Shown here one piece after another: positions 55,991 through 64,000 of a stretch of DNA of 64,000 nucleotides. Source of the stretch: Bowdeniella nasicola (lineage in GTDB: Bacteria > Actinomycetota > Actinomycetes > Actinomycetales > Actinomycetaceae); NCBI RefSeq assembly GCF_900107735.1, contig NZ_FNQV01000002.1, positions 180,402-244,401 on the forward strand, written 5' to 3'. The notes beneath the pieces are model-generated. The model made no database searches. It had not been told where the DNA came from and worked only from the letters and a program-made list of their open reading frames with translations. Both the position numbers and the translations under genes were made by a program. Numbering within the stretch: position 1 is the stretch's first letter; every line of letters starts with the position of its first letter.

Positions 55991-56008
55991 ATCCCCCAAA
56001 CGGGGGAT
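55991..56008 (+). terminator. Hairpin after plsC
   Basis: Perfect 7-bp stem ATCCCCC/GGGGGAT with an AAAC loop. No T-run follows, so it may be a U-less terminator or a boundary of the inserted cassette. Confidence 0.45.
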
Positions 56009-56069
56009 ACCTCAATCAACCGCGAGCGCACCCAGTTCGTGGATGTGAAAGCCGGCTCGAATTCCTAGC

Positions 56070-56085
56070 CTGTCAGGTATGACAG
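56070..56085. promoter_or_regulatory. Perfect 16-base palindrome across the ATPase start codon
   Basis: CTGTCA–GGTA–TGACAG, a 6-bp inverted repeat with a 4-base spacer. It overlaps the ATG at 56079 and lies next to a possible -10 box (TAGCCT, 56066–56071). It looks like an operator, perhaps for the response regulator of the same cassette. Confidence 0.4.
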
Positions 56086-56943
56086 CAATCGAGCTGAAAA
56101 ACATCAGGAAAACGTACGGCCCCAAGGTGGCCGTCGACGATATCTCACTGACCGTTAGCCCGGGCCAGATCTTCGGCATGCATTTCGGGCCTGCGCACGC
56201 CAGATTCGGGTACCGTCCGGGTCTGCGGTCTCAACCCCGCCACGCAGCATAGGCAACTTAGCCAGCTACTCGGGGTTCAACTGCAAGAAAGCGCGCTCCC
56301 GGATCGCCTCACCGTGATCGAAGCTCTGGATCTTTATGCCTCGTTCTATCCCCATCCGCGCTCGAGTGCCGAACTGCTCGACATGTTCAATCTCGCGGCG
56401 CATCGCACCACGCCCTACGCAAAGCTCTCGGGCGGCCTTGCGCAGCGATTGTCGATTACGCTCGCTCTTATCGGCAATCCCAAGGTCGCGATTCTCGACT
56501 AATTGACGACCGGGCTTGATCCCTCAGCGCGGCGAGAAACCTGGTAGCTCATTGAAGGGGTGAGGGATACCGGCGTCACCATCCTTCTCGTCACCCATTT
56601 CATGGACGAGGCACAGCGCCTATGCGATGAGATCGCCATGATCGATGACGGGCGGGTCATTGCTCAGGGCAGCCCCGCAGCTCTCGTCGACCGAGTGCGC
56701 GGCGCACAGACCCTCCATTTCCGGCTCGGCCAGGATCTCGATCCGAGCACGATCGCGGCGCTGCCCGGCGTCGAGGACGTCACTGTGGAGCATCGGATGT
56801 GGACCGTCACGGGCACCGGACATCTGCTAGCTACCACCGCCGGTGAACTAGCCAGGCACGGAATCATCGCTGAAGAACTTCGAACCAAAGAGCCCAATCT
56901 CGAGGACGCCTTCGTCGCCCTCACGACCAAGGAGGACGCATGA
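56079..56943 (+). pseudogene. Broken ABC exporter ATPase gene
   Basis: It begins as a normal ABC ATPase (VDDISLTVSPGQIFGM) but the P-loop region is missing: after GGCATG the reading changes frame and resumes as ISGLRTPDSGTV near 56182. About 13 codons with Walker A are lost. The rest (VTVIEALDLYASF, KLSGGLAQRLSITLALIGNP with the signature) is in the new frame until VAILD, where TAA stands for the catalytic Walker B Glu (56501–56503). A second stop, TAG, replaces the codon after Trp (56546–56548). Downstream LLVTHFMDEAQRLCDEIAM is intact. Three independent lesions leave no functional ATPase. Its end overlaps the permease gene. Confidence 0.9.
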
Positions 56944-57701
56944 CCGCACTACGGCAGCTCATCATGACAGAAACCAAACTATTCCTGCGCGATCCCATAG
57001 CAGTGGCCTACGGACTGCTGTTTCCGACCGTGCTGCTGCTCGGGTTGGGCTCGATTCCGATCCTGCGTCAACCGTCACCAGAATTTGCTGGCGTGCGCTT
57101 CGTTGACCACTGGGCGCCATCAGCGCTCGTGATTGGGATGATCGCGATCGGCGTTCAACACGTGCCGATCGTCGTGGCGACCTATCGAGAGCGCGGCATT
57201 CTGCGGCGGCTAGGAACGACGCCCGTTCATCCGTCGATGCTGCTCGTGGCCCAGCTCATTGTCGCCTTCGTCTTTGTTGTCCTGTCTGCGGTCATCCTTA
57301 TCGTCGCGGCTTGGCTGGTTCTCGATGTGAGCCTTCCTCAGCAACCGGTAACGTTCATGCTCGCGTTCGTCCTGGGCTTCGCGGCACTTGTCGGCGTCGC
57401 CATGGTGAGCGCAGCAACCACCCCGACAGCGCAGTCAGCGAACGGCATCTCGATGGTGCTGTTCCTGGTCACCATGTTCTTTGGCGGAGTCTTTCTGCCT
57501 CGCTTCATGCTGCCGGACATCGTCATGACTATCGGAGATTTCGTGCCTCCGGGGGTCCAGAATCTCCTGGTCTCATGGGATCCTGCGGCAGCCGCTCACA
57601 CCGTCGGCCTCGGGTGGCCGATGTGGGCGCAGCTTACAATGATGGCAGCCATCGCTCTGGTGGCATCCGCGGTAGCAGCGAAGCTATTTCGATGGGAGTA
57701 G
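56940..57701 (+). CDS. ABC-2 type permease
   Basis: 253 residues with six membrane segments, among them AYGLLFPTVLLLGLGSIPIL, LIVAFVFVVLSAVILIVAAW and VLFLVTMFFGGVFLPRFML. The ERGILRRLGTTPVHPSMLL loop is typical of ABC-2 drug or lantibiotic exporters. It is intact although its ATPase gene is broken, so the exporter can work only with another ATPase, or not at all. The ATG overlaps the pseudogene stop. Confidence 0.8.
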   Translation: MTALRQLIMTETKLFLRDPIAVAYGLLFPTVLLLGLGSIPILRQPSPEFAGVRFVDHWAPSALVIGMIAIGVQHVPIVVATYRERGILRRLGTTPVHPSMLLVAQLIVAFVFVVLSAVILIVAAWLVLDVSLPQQPVTFMLAFVLGFAALVGVAMVSAATTPTAQSANGISMVLFLVTMFFGGVFLPRFMLPDIVMTIGDFVPPGVQNLLVSWDPAAAAHTVGLGWPMWAQLTMMAAIALVASAVAAKLFRWE

Positions 57702-57708
57702 GGGACTC

Positions 57709-58953
57709 GTGAGACCACAACCGGCACCGCCCGGCCATCCCGCACGTCTGTGGGAAGGACTTCTGCTGTGGGTAGCGTGGGTACTCCTTGCACTCGCTAG
57801 CGTCGTCTTCGCCGTACGGCTGGCTACCGGGGCGACCACCTTTGAGCCCTGGCGCGCGCTGACGGCACTAACTCTTGTTGGTGCCTCAGCCGCGCTCATC
57901 TACTGGGGGCACACCTGCCCCACCATGCGCGGCGAGCAGCCACGGCCAAACGCGGTCGGGTACTTCTTTACGTTGCTCGTCCTTGGCAGCTCTCTTGTCC
58001 TCCTTGATGACTCCTTTGTGGTCTTCTTGATTACAGGGTTTTTCCATGCCCATATCTTGGCGTCATGGCGGGCCGGCCTCTTCGGTATCTTCGTCACCTC
58101 CTTCGTCATCAACGGCATCCCGCTTCTCGGACGGCCGACCATATCGACCCAGGATGTCGCCTTCGCCGGGATGATCATCCTTGTGCAGACGGCGGCAATC
58201 GGAGCAGGCCTGGTCATCACGCTGCAGGCAGTGAAGGCCGAGGAGAAGCGAGACGAACTCGTCGCGCGGCTTCAGGCAGCTCTCGATGAGAACGCCGGCT
58301 TGCACGCGCAGCTTGTGGTGCAAGCTCGAGAAGCTGGAGTTCATGACGAGCGGGGCCGGCTGGCACGCGAAATCCACGACACCATCGCGCAAGGGCTCGC
58401 CGGTGTGATCACCCAACTTCACGCGGCCCAAGGCGCTCGGGACCCGCAAGACAGCACCGCGCGAGTCGAGAGCGCCTTGCTCCTTGCCAAGTCATCGCTG
58501 GACGAGGCACGTCGCTCTGTCAAAGCGCTGCAGCCCCGGGAACTTGGCCACGCACAACTGCCCGAGGCACTGCGCACCTTGGCCGCTACCTGGCAGGAGA
58601 CCAACGGGGTGCCGGTCCACGTTGAGATCACGGGTGAGCCGGTTACGCTAAGCCCGGCGCTGGATGTGTCCCTCTTTCGAGTCAGTCAGGAAGCGCTGAC
58701 GAATGTCGCAAAGCATGCCCAGGCGTCACGCGTCGCACTCACACTTTCCTACGGTGATCAGGATGTCTTGTTAGATATCCGCGATGACGGACGAGGAATG
58801 CATGGGCCGACAAACGGTTTCGGGCTGACGAGCATGCGGCAGCGGGTCCGCGGAATCGGTGGCGACCTAGCCATCGAGTCCGAGCTAGGGGAGGGCACAG
58901 CGATAAGCGCGTCCGTGCCCGTACTTACTGCGACAGCGGAGGTCGCATCATGA
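57709..58953 (+). CDS. NarL-type sensor histidine kinase
   Basis: 414 residues. Five or six membrane helices (residues about 15–175) form the sensor, with no large extracellular domain. A HisKA_3 dimerisation domain follows with His223 (RLAREIHDTIAQGL), then the HATPase_c domain with the N box FRVSQEALTNVAKHA and G box DDGRGM and GFGLTSMRQR. The membrane-embedded sensor resembles those that respond to envelope stress or membrane fluidity. It is coupled to the response regulator by a 4-base overlap. Confidence 0.88.
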   Translation: MRPQPAPPGHPARLWEGLLLWVAWVLLALASVVFAVRLATGATTFEPWRALTALTLVGASAALIYWGHTCPTMRGEQPRPNAVGYFFTLLVLGSSLVLLDDSFVVFLITGFFHAHILASWRAGLFGIFVTSFVINGIPLLGRPTISTQDVAFAGMIILVQTAAIGAGLVITLQAVKAEEKRDELVARLQAALDENAGLHAQLVVQAREAGVHDERGRLAREIHDTIAQGLAGVITQLHAAQGARDPQDSTARVESALLLAKSSLDEARRSVKALQPRELGHAQLPEALRTLAATWQETNGVPVHVEITGEPVTLSPALDVSLFRVSQEALTNVAKHAQASRVALTLSYGDQDVLLDIRDDGRGMHGPTNGFGLTSMRQRVRGIGGDLAIESELGEGTAISASVPVLTATAEVAS

Positions 58954-59570
58954 TTCGTTTGCTGATTGTCGATGACCATCCCATTGTGCGTAGTGGCTTG
59001 CGAGGCAGTTTTTCTAACCTCGAGGACATCGTGGTCGTCGGAGAGGCGGGCAATGGGGAAGAAGGCGTGAAGCTAGCCGTCCAACTCGCCGCAGACGTCG
59101 TCTTGATGGACCTGCGGATGCCGATTCTTGATGGTGTCCAGGCGACGGCAGAGCTGCGTGTCACACTGCCAAGTGCTCGCGTCATCATTTTGACGACCTT
59201 CGATAGCGAAAATGACGTGCTTCCAGCGATTGAAGCAGGGGCGATTGGCTACCTGCTGAAGGACGCGCTCCCGGCCGAACTCGTGGCGGCCGTGCGATCA
59301 GCAGCCCGCGGGGAAGCAGTGCTCGCTCCGGCGGCGACTGCGCACCTCATCGGTCGCGTGTCGCGACCGGAATCCGGCGTCCTGACGAATCGGGAGTTAG
59401 AGGTCCTGCAGCTCGTTGCCGATGGTGCGTCGAACAAGGAAGCTGCGGCGACACTCTTCATTGGGCAAGCTAGCGTCAAGACCCACCTGCAGCACATCTT
59501 TCACAAACTCGGAGTCAATGACCGGGCCGCCGCAGTGGCCGAAGGTTACCGGCGGCGCCTGCTTTCCTAG
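58950..59570 (+). CDS. NarL/LuxR-type response regulator
   Basis: 206 residues. The receiver domain has the acidic pair at 8–9 (IVDDHP), phospho-acceptor Asp54 (VLMDLRMP) and the conserved Lys (LLKDALP). A LuxR-type helix-turn-helix closes it (LTNRELEVLQLVADGASNKE, then SVKTHLQHIFHKLGV). The ATG overlaps the kinase stop. Its likely target is the exporter promoter with the palindrome at 56070–56085, an inference. Confidence 0.9.
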   Translation: MIRLLIVDDHPIVRSGLRGSFSNLEDIVVVGEAGNGEEGVKLAVQLAADVVLMDLRMPILDGVQATAELRVTLPSARVIILTTFDSENDVLPAIEAGAIGYLLKDALPAELVAAVRSAARGEAVLAPAATAHLIGRVSRPESGVLTNRELEVLQLVADGASNKEAAATLFIGQASVKTHLQHIFHKLGVNDRAAAVAEGYRRRLLS

Positions 59571-59590
59571 CATCGTGAGAAGATGAAGGG

Positions 59591-61066
59591 GTGACCGACG
59601 AGAACACTGCCCCTGAGACGACCGAGTCTGACGAGTCGCGCGCCCGTGCCCTGCGAGCCTCACTCGACGACTACGAACTCGACGCCGATGACCTAGCACT
59701 CCTGCAAGGTGATGAGGTCGAAACGACCTCAGACGGTGGCGAGGCGGGGCTACCCGTCGTCGCAATTGTTGGACGTCCCAACGTCGGCAAGTCCACAATC
59801 GTCAACCGCATCATCGGCTATCGCGGGGCCGTCGTCCAGGACACGCCCGGAGTTACCCGAGATCGCGTCGCCTACCCGGCTGAGTGGAACGGCAGGCGTT
59901 TCACGCTTGTCGACACCGGCGGGTGGGAAGTTGATGTTGCCGGCTTGGATGCCTCTGTTGCCGCGCAGGCCGAAATCGCTGTCGAGCGCGCAGACGTCGT
60001 CATCCTTGTGGTCGATGCTACGGTCGGTGCGACTGATACGGATGAGCGCGTCGTGCAGATGCTGCGACGCAGCGGAAAGCCCGTCATCCTCGCCGCCAAC
60101 AAGGTAGATTCACGCACCCAAGAAAGCGACGCCGCTATGCTGTGGTCGCTTGGACTCGGGGAGCCCTACCCGGTATCCGGCCTGCACGGCCGCGGCTCTG
60201 GCGACCTGCTCGACGCCCTGCTCGAAGTCCTGCCGGAGGTCTCCGCCGTTGCCAACCCGCTGCCGGCTGACGGCCCACGCCGCGTTGCCCTTGTCGGGCG
60301 TCCCAACGTCGGTAAATCCTCATTGTTGAACCAACTGGCGGGGGAGGGCCGCGTCGTCGTCAACGAGATCGCAGGTACGACCCGTGACCCAGTGGACGAA
60401 TTGATCGAGATCCATGGCCGCGACTGGTGGTTCGTCGATACCGCCGGCATCCGCCGCCGGGTACACAAGGCCGAGGGCGCCGATTTCTACGCCGTGCTCC
60501 GCACCCAACAAGCCCTGGAAAAGGCAGAGGTCGCGGTCGTTCTCGTTGACGCCTCCGAACCCATGACCGAGCAGGATGTCCGTGTCATTCAGCTCGCGAT
60601 CGACGCCGGCAGAGCCCTGGTCATCGTCTTCAACAAATGGGATGACGTCGACGAGGATCGCCGCCTCTTCCTCGCTCGTGAAATCGAACAGGAGCTTCGT
60701 CGCATCGAATGGGCGCCGATGATCCGGCTGTCGGCCAAGACGGGATGGCACACGAACCGCCTGACGCGCGCTCTCGATGTCGCACTCGACTCGTGGGACA
60801 CCCGAATCCCGACAGGGCGCCTGAACGCATTCCTGGGCGAGATATCCGCCGCGAATCCACACCCGGTCCGCGGTGGTAAGCAGCCGAGAATCCTCTTCGG
60901 AACCCAGATCTCGGCGCGCCCGCCGCGCTTTGTCCTCTTTGCGACAGGTTTCATCGAACATCAGTATCGCCGGTTTATTGAACGGAAACTGCGCGAGAAT
61001 TTCGAATTCGAGGGAACCCCCATCGAAATCTCCGTTTGCGTGCGGGAGCGACGTCAACGAAAATAG
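59591..61066 (+). CDS. der: Ribosome biogenesis GTPase Der
   Basis: 491-residue protein with two GTPase domains in tandem: [16 protein letters not shown] with [10 protein letters not shown] in the first and [19 protein letters not shown] with GTTRDP in the second, each with its own NKVD/NKWD motif. The C-terminal KH-like domain ([20 protein letters not shown]) binds rRNA. Needed for 50S assembly. The first about 50 residues are acidic and disordered, common in actinobacteria. GTG start at 59591 with only GAAGGG close upstream. Confidence 0.95.
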   Translation: MTDENTAPETTESDESRARALRASLDDYELDADDLALLQGDEVETTSDGGEAGLPVVAIVGRPNVGKSTIVNRIIGYRGAVVQDTPGVTRDRVAYPAEWNGRRFTLVDTGGWEVDVAGLDASVAAQAEIAVERADVVILVVDATVGATDTDERVVQMLRRSGKPVILAANKVDSRTQESDAAMLWSLGLGEPYPVSGLHGRGSGDLLDALLEVLPEVSAVANPLPADGPRRVALVGRPNVGKSSLLNQLAGEGRVVVNEIAGTTRDPVDELIEIHGRDWWFVDTAGIRRRVHKAEGADFYAVLRTQQALEKAEVAVVLVDASEPMTEQDVRVIQLAIDAGRALVIVFNKWDDVDEDRRLFLAREIEQELRRIEWAPMIRLSAKTGWHTNRLTRALDVALDSWDTRIPTGRLNAFLGEISAANPHPVRGGKQPRILFGTQISARPPRFVLFATGFIEHQYRRFIERKLRENFEFEGTPIEISVCVRERRQRK

Positions 61067-61094
61067 GAGCCTGACGCTGCCAAGGGAGGGCACC

Positions 61095-63416
61095 ATGCCG
61101 AAACTGCTCACACGATTGCCGATTCGGCTGGTATTTCTCGCCGTCTGGCTGGTCATCCTCGCGTTTGGTGGGATGGCTCAGGGAAAACTATCGAGCGTCC
61201 AAGAAAACGACTCCGCGAGTTTCCTTTCCGCTGATGCGGAATCGACGAGAGCTGCGGCCGCCGCGCAGGAATTCCTGGAAGCGGACACAATCCCGGTGCT
61301 GGTCACCGGCGCTAGTGACCAAGAGCTGACCAAGGAAGAAATAGGCCAGTTCCAAGAATTCGCCCAAACACTCTTCGATACGGAGATCACGGACCCCACT
61401 ACCGGGGATAAGGTCACGATCGGCGAACTCTCCAAAGCTGAGAAGGCCGCGGCAATCCCTTCTGAGGACCTCAAAGCGATCCTCATTCCTCTCGATGTTC
61501 CGAAAAAGGTAGCCGACGCGCGCGGTGAGGGGACGAGCGGCATCGGAACGGTTGTCGATGCCCTTCGCAGCGCCATCAAAGATGCGGACGTTCCTGCTGG
61601 AATGGAGCTGCATGTCGCGGGTCCCGGCGGCTATATTGCTGATCTCGTCGGCGCATTCGGCGGAGTCGATCTTCTTCTGCTCCTCGTCGCGCTAGGTGTC
61701 GTGGCGGTCATCCTCCTCATCGTTTACCGCTCTCCGATTCTCCCGATTGCGGTCCTCGCGACTGACCTGTTCGCCCTGTGTGGCGCGGCGCTGCTTGTCT
61801 ACCAACTCGCGGCCAACGAGATCTTGACCCTGGATGGGCAGAGCCAGGGAATTATGTCGATCCTCGTCATCGGCGCAACGACCGACTACTCGCTGCTGTT
61901 GGTGGCCCGTTACCGCGAGGCGCTCAGCGAACACGAGCTGCCGCGTGACGCGATGGTGGCCGCTTTGAAGGGTGCCACGCCCGCTATTGTGGCATCCGGC
62001 GCGACGGTTATTGTCGGTCTGCTTGCGCTGCTGCTCTCGGGGTTGTCTGCCACCCGCTCTCTCGGTCCAATCGCCACGATCGGAATCGTGGCAGCACTCC
62101 TTGCGGCCCTGACGCTGTTGCCCGCACTGCTGCTGATTCTCGGCAAGCGTTCCCGCCGGTTCTTCTGGCCCTCGATTCCGCGCACGGACTCGGAGCATCG
62201 GGAGAAGCATCGGCTCTGGTCAGCGGTGGCTCGATTCGTCGCCCGCCGCGACCGCATGGTCTGGATCGGGACTGCGTTACTCCTGATCACGGCGTCGGCA
62301 CTAGCACCGACGTTCAAAGCGAACGGCACCTCCGACTCGGATATCCTCATCCGTGGCAGCGACGCAGTCTCCGGAAACCAAGTTCTGGAAGATCATTTCC
62401 CCGCTGGTGCCGTCCAACCGGTTCAGGTCATTGTCACCGAAGATGAAGCCTCCAGCGTCGCCGACGCGATCGCTGATCTGGATGGGGTTGAAGACGTTAA
62501 GCCCTACGCAGATGTGCCCGAGGGAATGCCCCCGGGCGCCGGCGGCCAAGGCGAGCAAGGCCCGCCGCCCGATGCAGAAGGTGCTCCCACTGATGCTGAA
62601 GGGGCACCCGCCGATGCGGAAGGTGCACCTGCAGACGCCGAAGGAGCTCCCAGCGAGGAACAGGCACCCCCAGAACCCAAGGTTGTCGACGGCAAGGTCA
62701 TGCTCGAGGTCGCGACCGAGCATCTGCCGGATGATCCCCGCTCGTGGGACGTCGTCAACACCGTTCGGTCAGTTGCTCATGAAGCCGACTCTGACGCCCT
62801 CGTGGGAGGAGCCGCGGCGGAGAAGCTCGATACGCGAGACACGGCACGTGCTGATATCTGGCGGGTCGTACCCATCACCTTGCTGGGCATTTTTATCATG
62901 CTCATCATCTTGTTGCGCTCGCTGGCAGCGCCGCTGATGTTGATCGTGGCGAACTGTCTATCATTCCTTGCCACCATGGGGCTCGCGGCGCTGGCATTCA
63001 ACCACCTGCTCGATCTGCCAGGCGCCGATCCCTCGGTCCCGCTTTATGGATTCGTATTCCTCGTCGCGCTTGGAATCGACTACACGATCTTCCTGATGAC
63101 GCGGGTGCGCGAAGAATCGATGCACCACCCGACGAAGGAAGCCCTACGAAAAGCCCTTGCGACAACGGGTGGCGTCATCACATCTGCCGGGCTCGTCCTC
63201 GCAGCGACATTCGCGGTGCTCTCGGTGATTCCCTTGCTCTTCATGCTGCAGCTTGCGGTCATCGTCGCGCTGGGTGTCCTCATCGATACCTTTATCGTCC
63301 GCACGCTCCTTGTCGGTGGATTTACCCACGATGTAGCGGAGTGGATCTGGTGGCCCGCGAAACGACGCCACAACTCCGATGGTGACGTTGCTGACAAGGA
63401 ACGCGAGACCGCCTAG
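61095..63416 (+). CDS. MMPL family RND-type membrane transporter
   Basis: 773 residues. Two RND halves each with one first helix, an extracytoplasmic loop and five helices. The membrane segments LLLLLVALGVVAVILLIVYR and GATTDYSLLLVARYREAL in half one, and GIFIMLIILLRSLAAPLML and VALGIDYTIFLMTRVREESM in half two, carry the conserved Asp-Tyr pairs. Substrate unknown; many MMPL proteins export lipids. The second loop contains a Pro/Glu/Ala-rich four-fold repeat (DAEGAP units). The ATG at 61095 follows GGGAGGG. Confidence 0.85.
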   Translation: MPKLLTRLPIRLVFLAVWLVILAFGGMAQGKLSSVQENDSASFLSADAESTRAAAAAQEFLEADTIPVLVTGASDQELTKEEIGQFQEFAQTLFDTEITDPTTGDKVTIGELSKAEKAAAIPSEDLKAILIPLDVPKKVADARGEGTSGIGTVVDALRSAIKDADVPAGMELHVAGPGGYIADLVGAFGGVDLLLLLVALGVVAVILLIVYRSPILPIAVLATDLFALCGAALLVYQLAANEILTLDGQSQGIMSILVIGATTDYSLLLVARYREALSEHELPRDAMVAALKGATPAIVASGATVIVGLLALLLSGLSATRSLGPIATIGIVAALLAALTLLPALLLILGKRSRRFFWPSIPRTDSEHREKHRLWSAVARFVARRDRMVWIGTALLLITASALAPTFKANGTSDSDILIRGSDAVSGNQVLEDHFPAGAVQPVQVIVTEDEASSVADAIADLDGVEDVKPYADVPEGMPPGAGGQGEQGPPPDAEGAPTDAEGAPADAEGAPADAEGAPSEEQAPPEPKVVDGKVMLEVATEHLPDDPRSWDVVNTVRSVAHEADSDALVGGAAAEKLDTRDTARADIWRVVPITLLGIFIMLIILLRSLAAPLMLIVANCLSFLATMGLAALAFNHLLDLPGADPSVPLYGFVFLVALGIDYTIFLMTRVREESMHHPTKEALRKALATTGGVITSAGLVLAATFAVLSVIPLLFMLQLAVIVALGVLIDTFIVRTLLVGGFTHDVAEWIWWPAKRRHNSDGDVADKERETA
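62571..62654 (+). repeat. Four tandem 21-base repeats inside the MMPL gene
   Basis: Units start at 62571, 62592, 62613 and 62634 and encode DAEGAPT/A/A/S. Units differ mainly at synonymous third positions. They lie in the second extracytoplasmic loop between GGQGEQGPPP and SEEQAPPE. Confidence 0.9.
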
Positions 63417-63468
63417 ATCTCGCGCGAATCACGCCGCACGCGATTCGCATTCGGGCGCCGCGGTGCCC

Positions 63469-63474
63469 TATACT
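63469..63474 (+). promoter_or_regulatory. -10 box of tRNA-Pro
   Basis: TATACT, about 30 bases before the mature tRNA; expected start near 63481. No consensus -35 is visible at 17 bases. Confidence 0.5.
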
Positions 63475-63483
63475 CAACTAGGT

Positions 63484-63504
63484 TAGTTCGAGGTCATCGA
63501 ACTA
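63484..63504 (+). repeat. Inverted repeat abutting tRNA-Pro
   Basis: TAGTTCGA–GGTCA–TCGAACTA, a perfect 8-bp stem with a 5-base loop that ends at the base just before the tRNA 5' end. Confidence 0.7.
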
Positions 63505-63578
<74 letters not shown>

Positions 63579-63583
63579 CAGAA

Positions 63584-63634
63584 AAGCCCAGGTGAGAGCA
63601 TGTTTCTCACCTGGGCTTCGCCGTTTCTGTTGTC
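63584..63634 (+). terminator. Terminator after tRNA-Pro
   Basis: A 14-bp stem AAGCCCAGGTGAGA/TCTCACCTGGGCTT with a 7-base loop, then a mixed T-rich stretch (TTTCTGTTGTCCTTTT). It may act on both strands, also ending the converging transposase-like gene. The bases 63635–63686 show nothing else. Confidence 0.8.
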
Positions 63635-63686
63635 CTTTTCGGAGGGGTTTACGGAAGCATCGGGATACCGGCCAAAACGTGTTGCT

Positions 63687-64000
63687 TTAGACGGCGTGTC
63701 GTTGTCTAGTTGGAGCGTCCTGCCCTTCCTTTTCGTGCCAGAGGCCTTCTTCGGCGGTGGTGTGGGTGTCGTAGTGGGCGGGTCCGATTTTCTCGTTCGG
63801 CTTGTTCGATTTTTTGGGGATGATCCACCTGCGGGGTCTGTCGGCCTGGTGCCACTGGGTGTAGATCTGCGGCACGGGTTTGGGTGCGACCCAGCGGAAG
63901 TACAGAACCCAATCCACGGCAGTGAGCAGGTGGGATTCGGACAAGCCCCGGTGGTAGTAGCTGACGGCGGCGATGCGGGAATTGAGGGACTCAGCGATGT
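63687..64000 (-). CDS. Transposase-like gene, C-terminal part, cut by window edge
   Basis: The minus-strand frame is open from the window edge to the TAA at 63687 (about 104 codons visible). Near the edge, SLNSRIAAVSYYHRGLSESH and LLTAVDWVLYFRWV resemble the C-terminal region of IS1249/mutator-type transposases, where an N-x-x-I and an H-R/K-G stretch close the catalytic domain. The rest is a basic tail. The N-terminus and any second terminal repeat are outside the window. No terminal inverted repeat is identified near 63640–63690. Reading as a mobile element is moderate. Confidence 0.5.
   Translation of the reverse strand, partial: IAESLNSRIAAVSYYHRGLSESHLLTAVDWVLYFRWVAPKPVPQIYTQWHQADRPRRWIIPKKSNKPNEKIGPAHYDTHTTAEEGLWHEKEGQDAPTRQRHAV

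Noticed and set aside
56079..56943. Programmed frameshift as the explanation of the broken ATPase
   Set aside because: The P-loop codons are physically missing and two in-frame stops follow; no slippery site or recoding could restore Walker A.

Overview
The window is a high-GC chromosomal segment of an actinobacterium. It carries the thrS–HIT–pgsA–patA–pimA–Nudix phosphatidylinositol mannoside block, ruvCAB–yajC–secDF–apt–rel, parA–scpAB–rlu–tyrA–cmk–plsC–der, and many leaderless promoters (TAnnnT followed six bases later by ATG/GTG). A pyruvate formate-lyase pair and a D-aspartate-ligase-like ATP-grasp enzyme suggest a facultative anaerobe, most likely of or near the Actinomycetaceae. That placement is inferred from gene content; no species is claimed.

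Layout. 1–5656 (+): end of tgt, pflB–pflA, and an ATP-grasp ligase. 5653–13977 (−): RNase D with a DUF3000 protein, then glgX(treX)–treY–treZ, which converts glycogen to trehalose. 14099–15436: a small membrane/GNAT-like protein and five tRNAs (Gly, Val, Val, Gly, Cys). 15563–21997 (+): thrS and the phosphatidylinositol/PIM block. 22011–26047: MoxR ATPase and one large protein joining DUF58 and TgpA-like transglutaminase parts. 26092–36252 (+): yebC, a TauE-like permease, ruvCAB, yajC–secDF, apt, rel. 36249–38396 (−): an unknown protein and a DUF349 protein. 38532–43968 (+): a metallo-hydrolase, hisS and two tandem dynamin-like GTPases. 43965–47272 (−): DEAD-box helicase and an MFS transporter. 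47360–55984 (+): aspS, GNAT, yciO, parA, scpAB, pseudouridine synthase, tyrA, cmk, plsC. 56079–59570 (+): an ABC exporter and two-component cassette whose ATPase gene is broken, lying between plsC and der. 59591–63416: der and an MMPL-type membrane protein. 63505–64000: tRNA-Pro and the 3' part of a transposase-like gene running off the window.

How it fits together. Most of the window is core machinery: translation (four synthetase/tRNA-modification genes, six tRNAs), Holliday-junction resolution, Sec export, stringent response, chromosome condensation and membrane lipid synthesis. The parts that depart from the usual are the ATPase pseudogene with three separate lesions beside intact permease, kinase and regulator genes, the DUF58–transglutaminase fusion, the paired dynamin-like GTPases, the D-Asp-ligase-like enzyme, and a probable CTG start codon. 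No CRISPR array, rRNA operon or prophage is visible. I did not find a clearly new multi-gene system; the tandem GTPases and the fused MoxR partner are the best candidates for follow-up.
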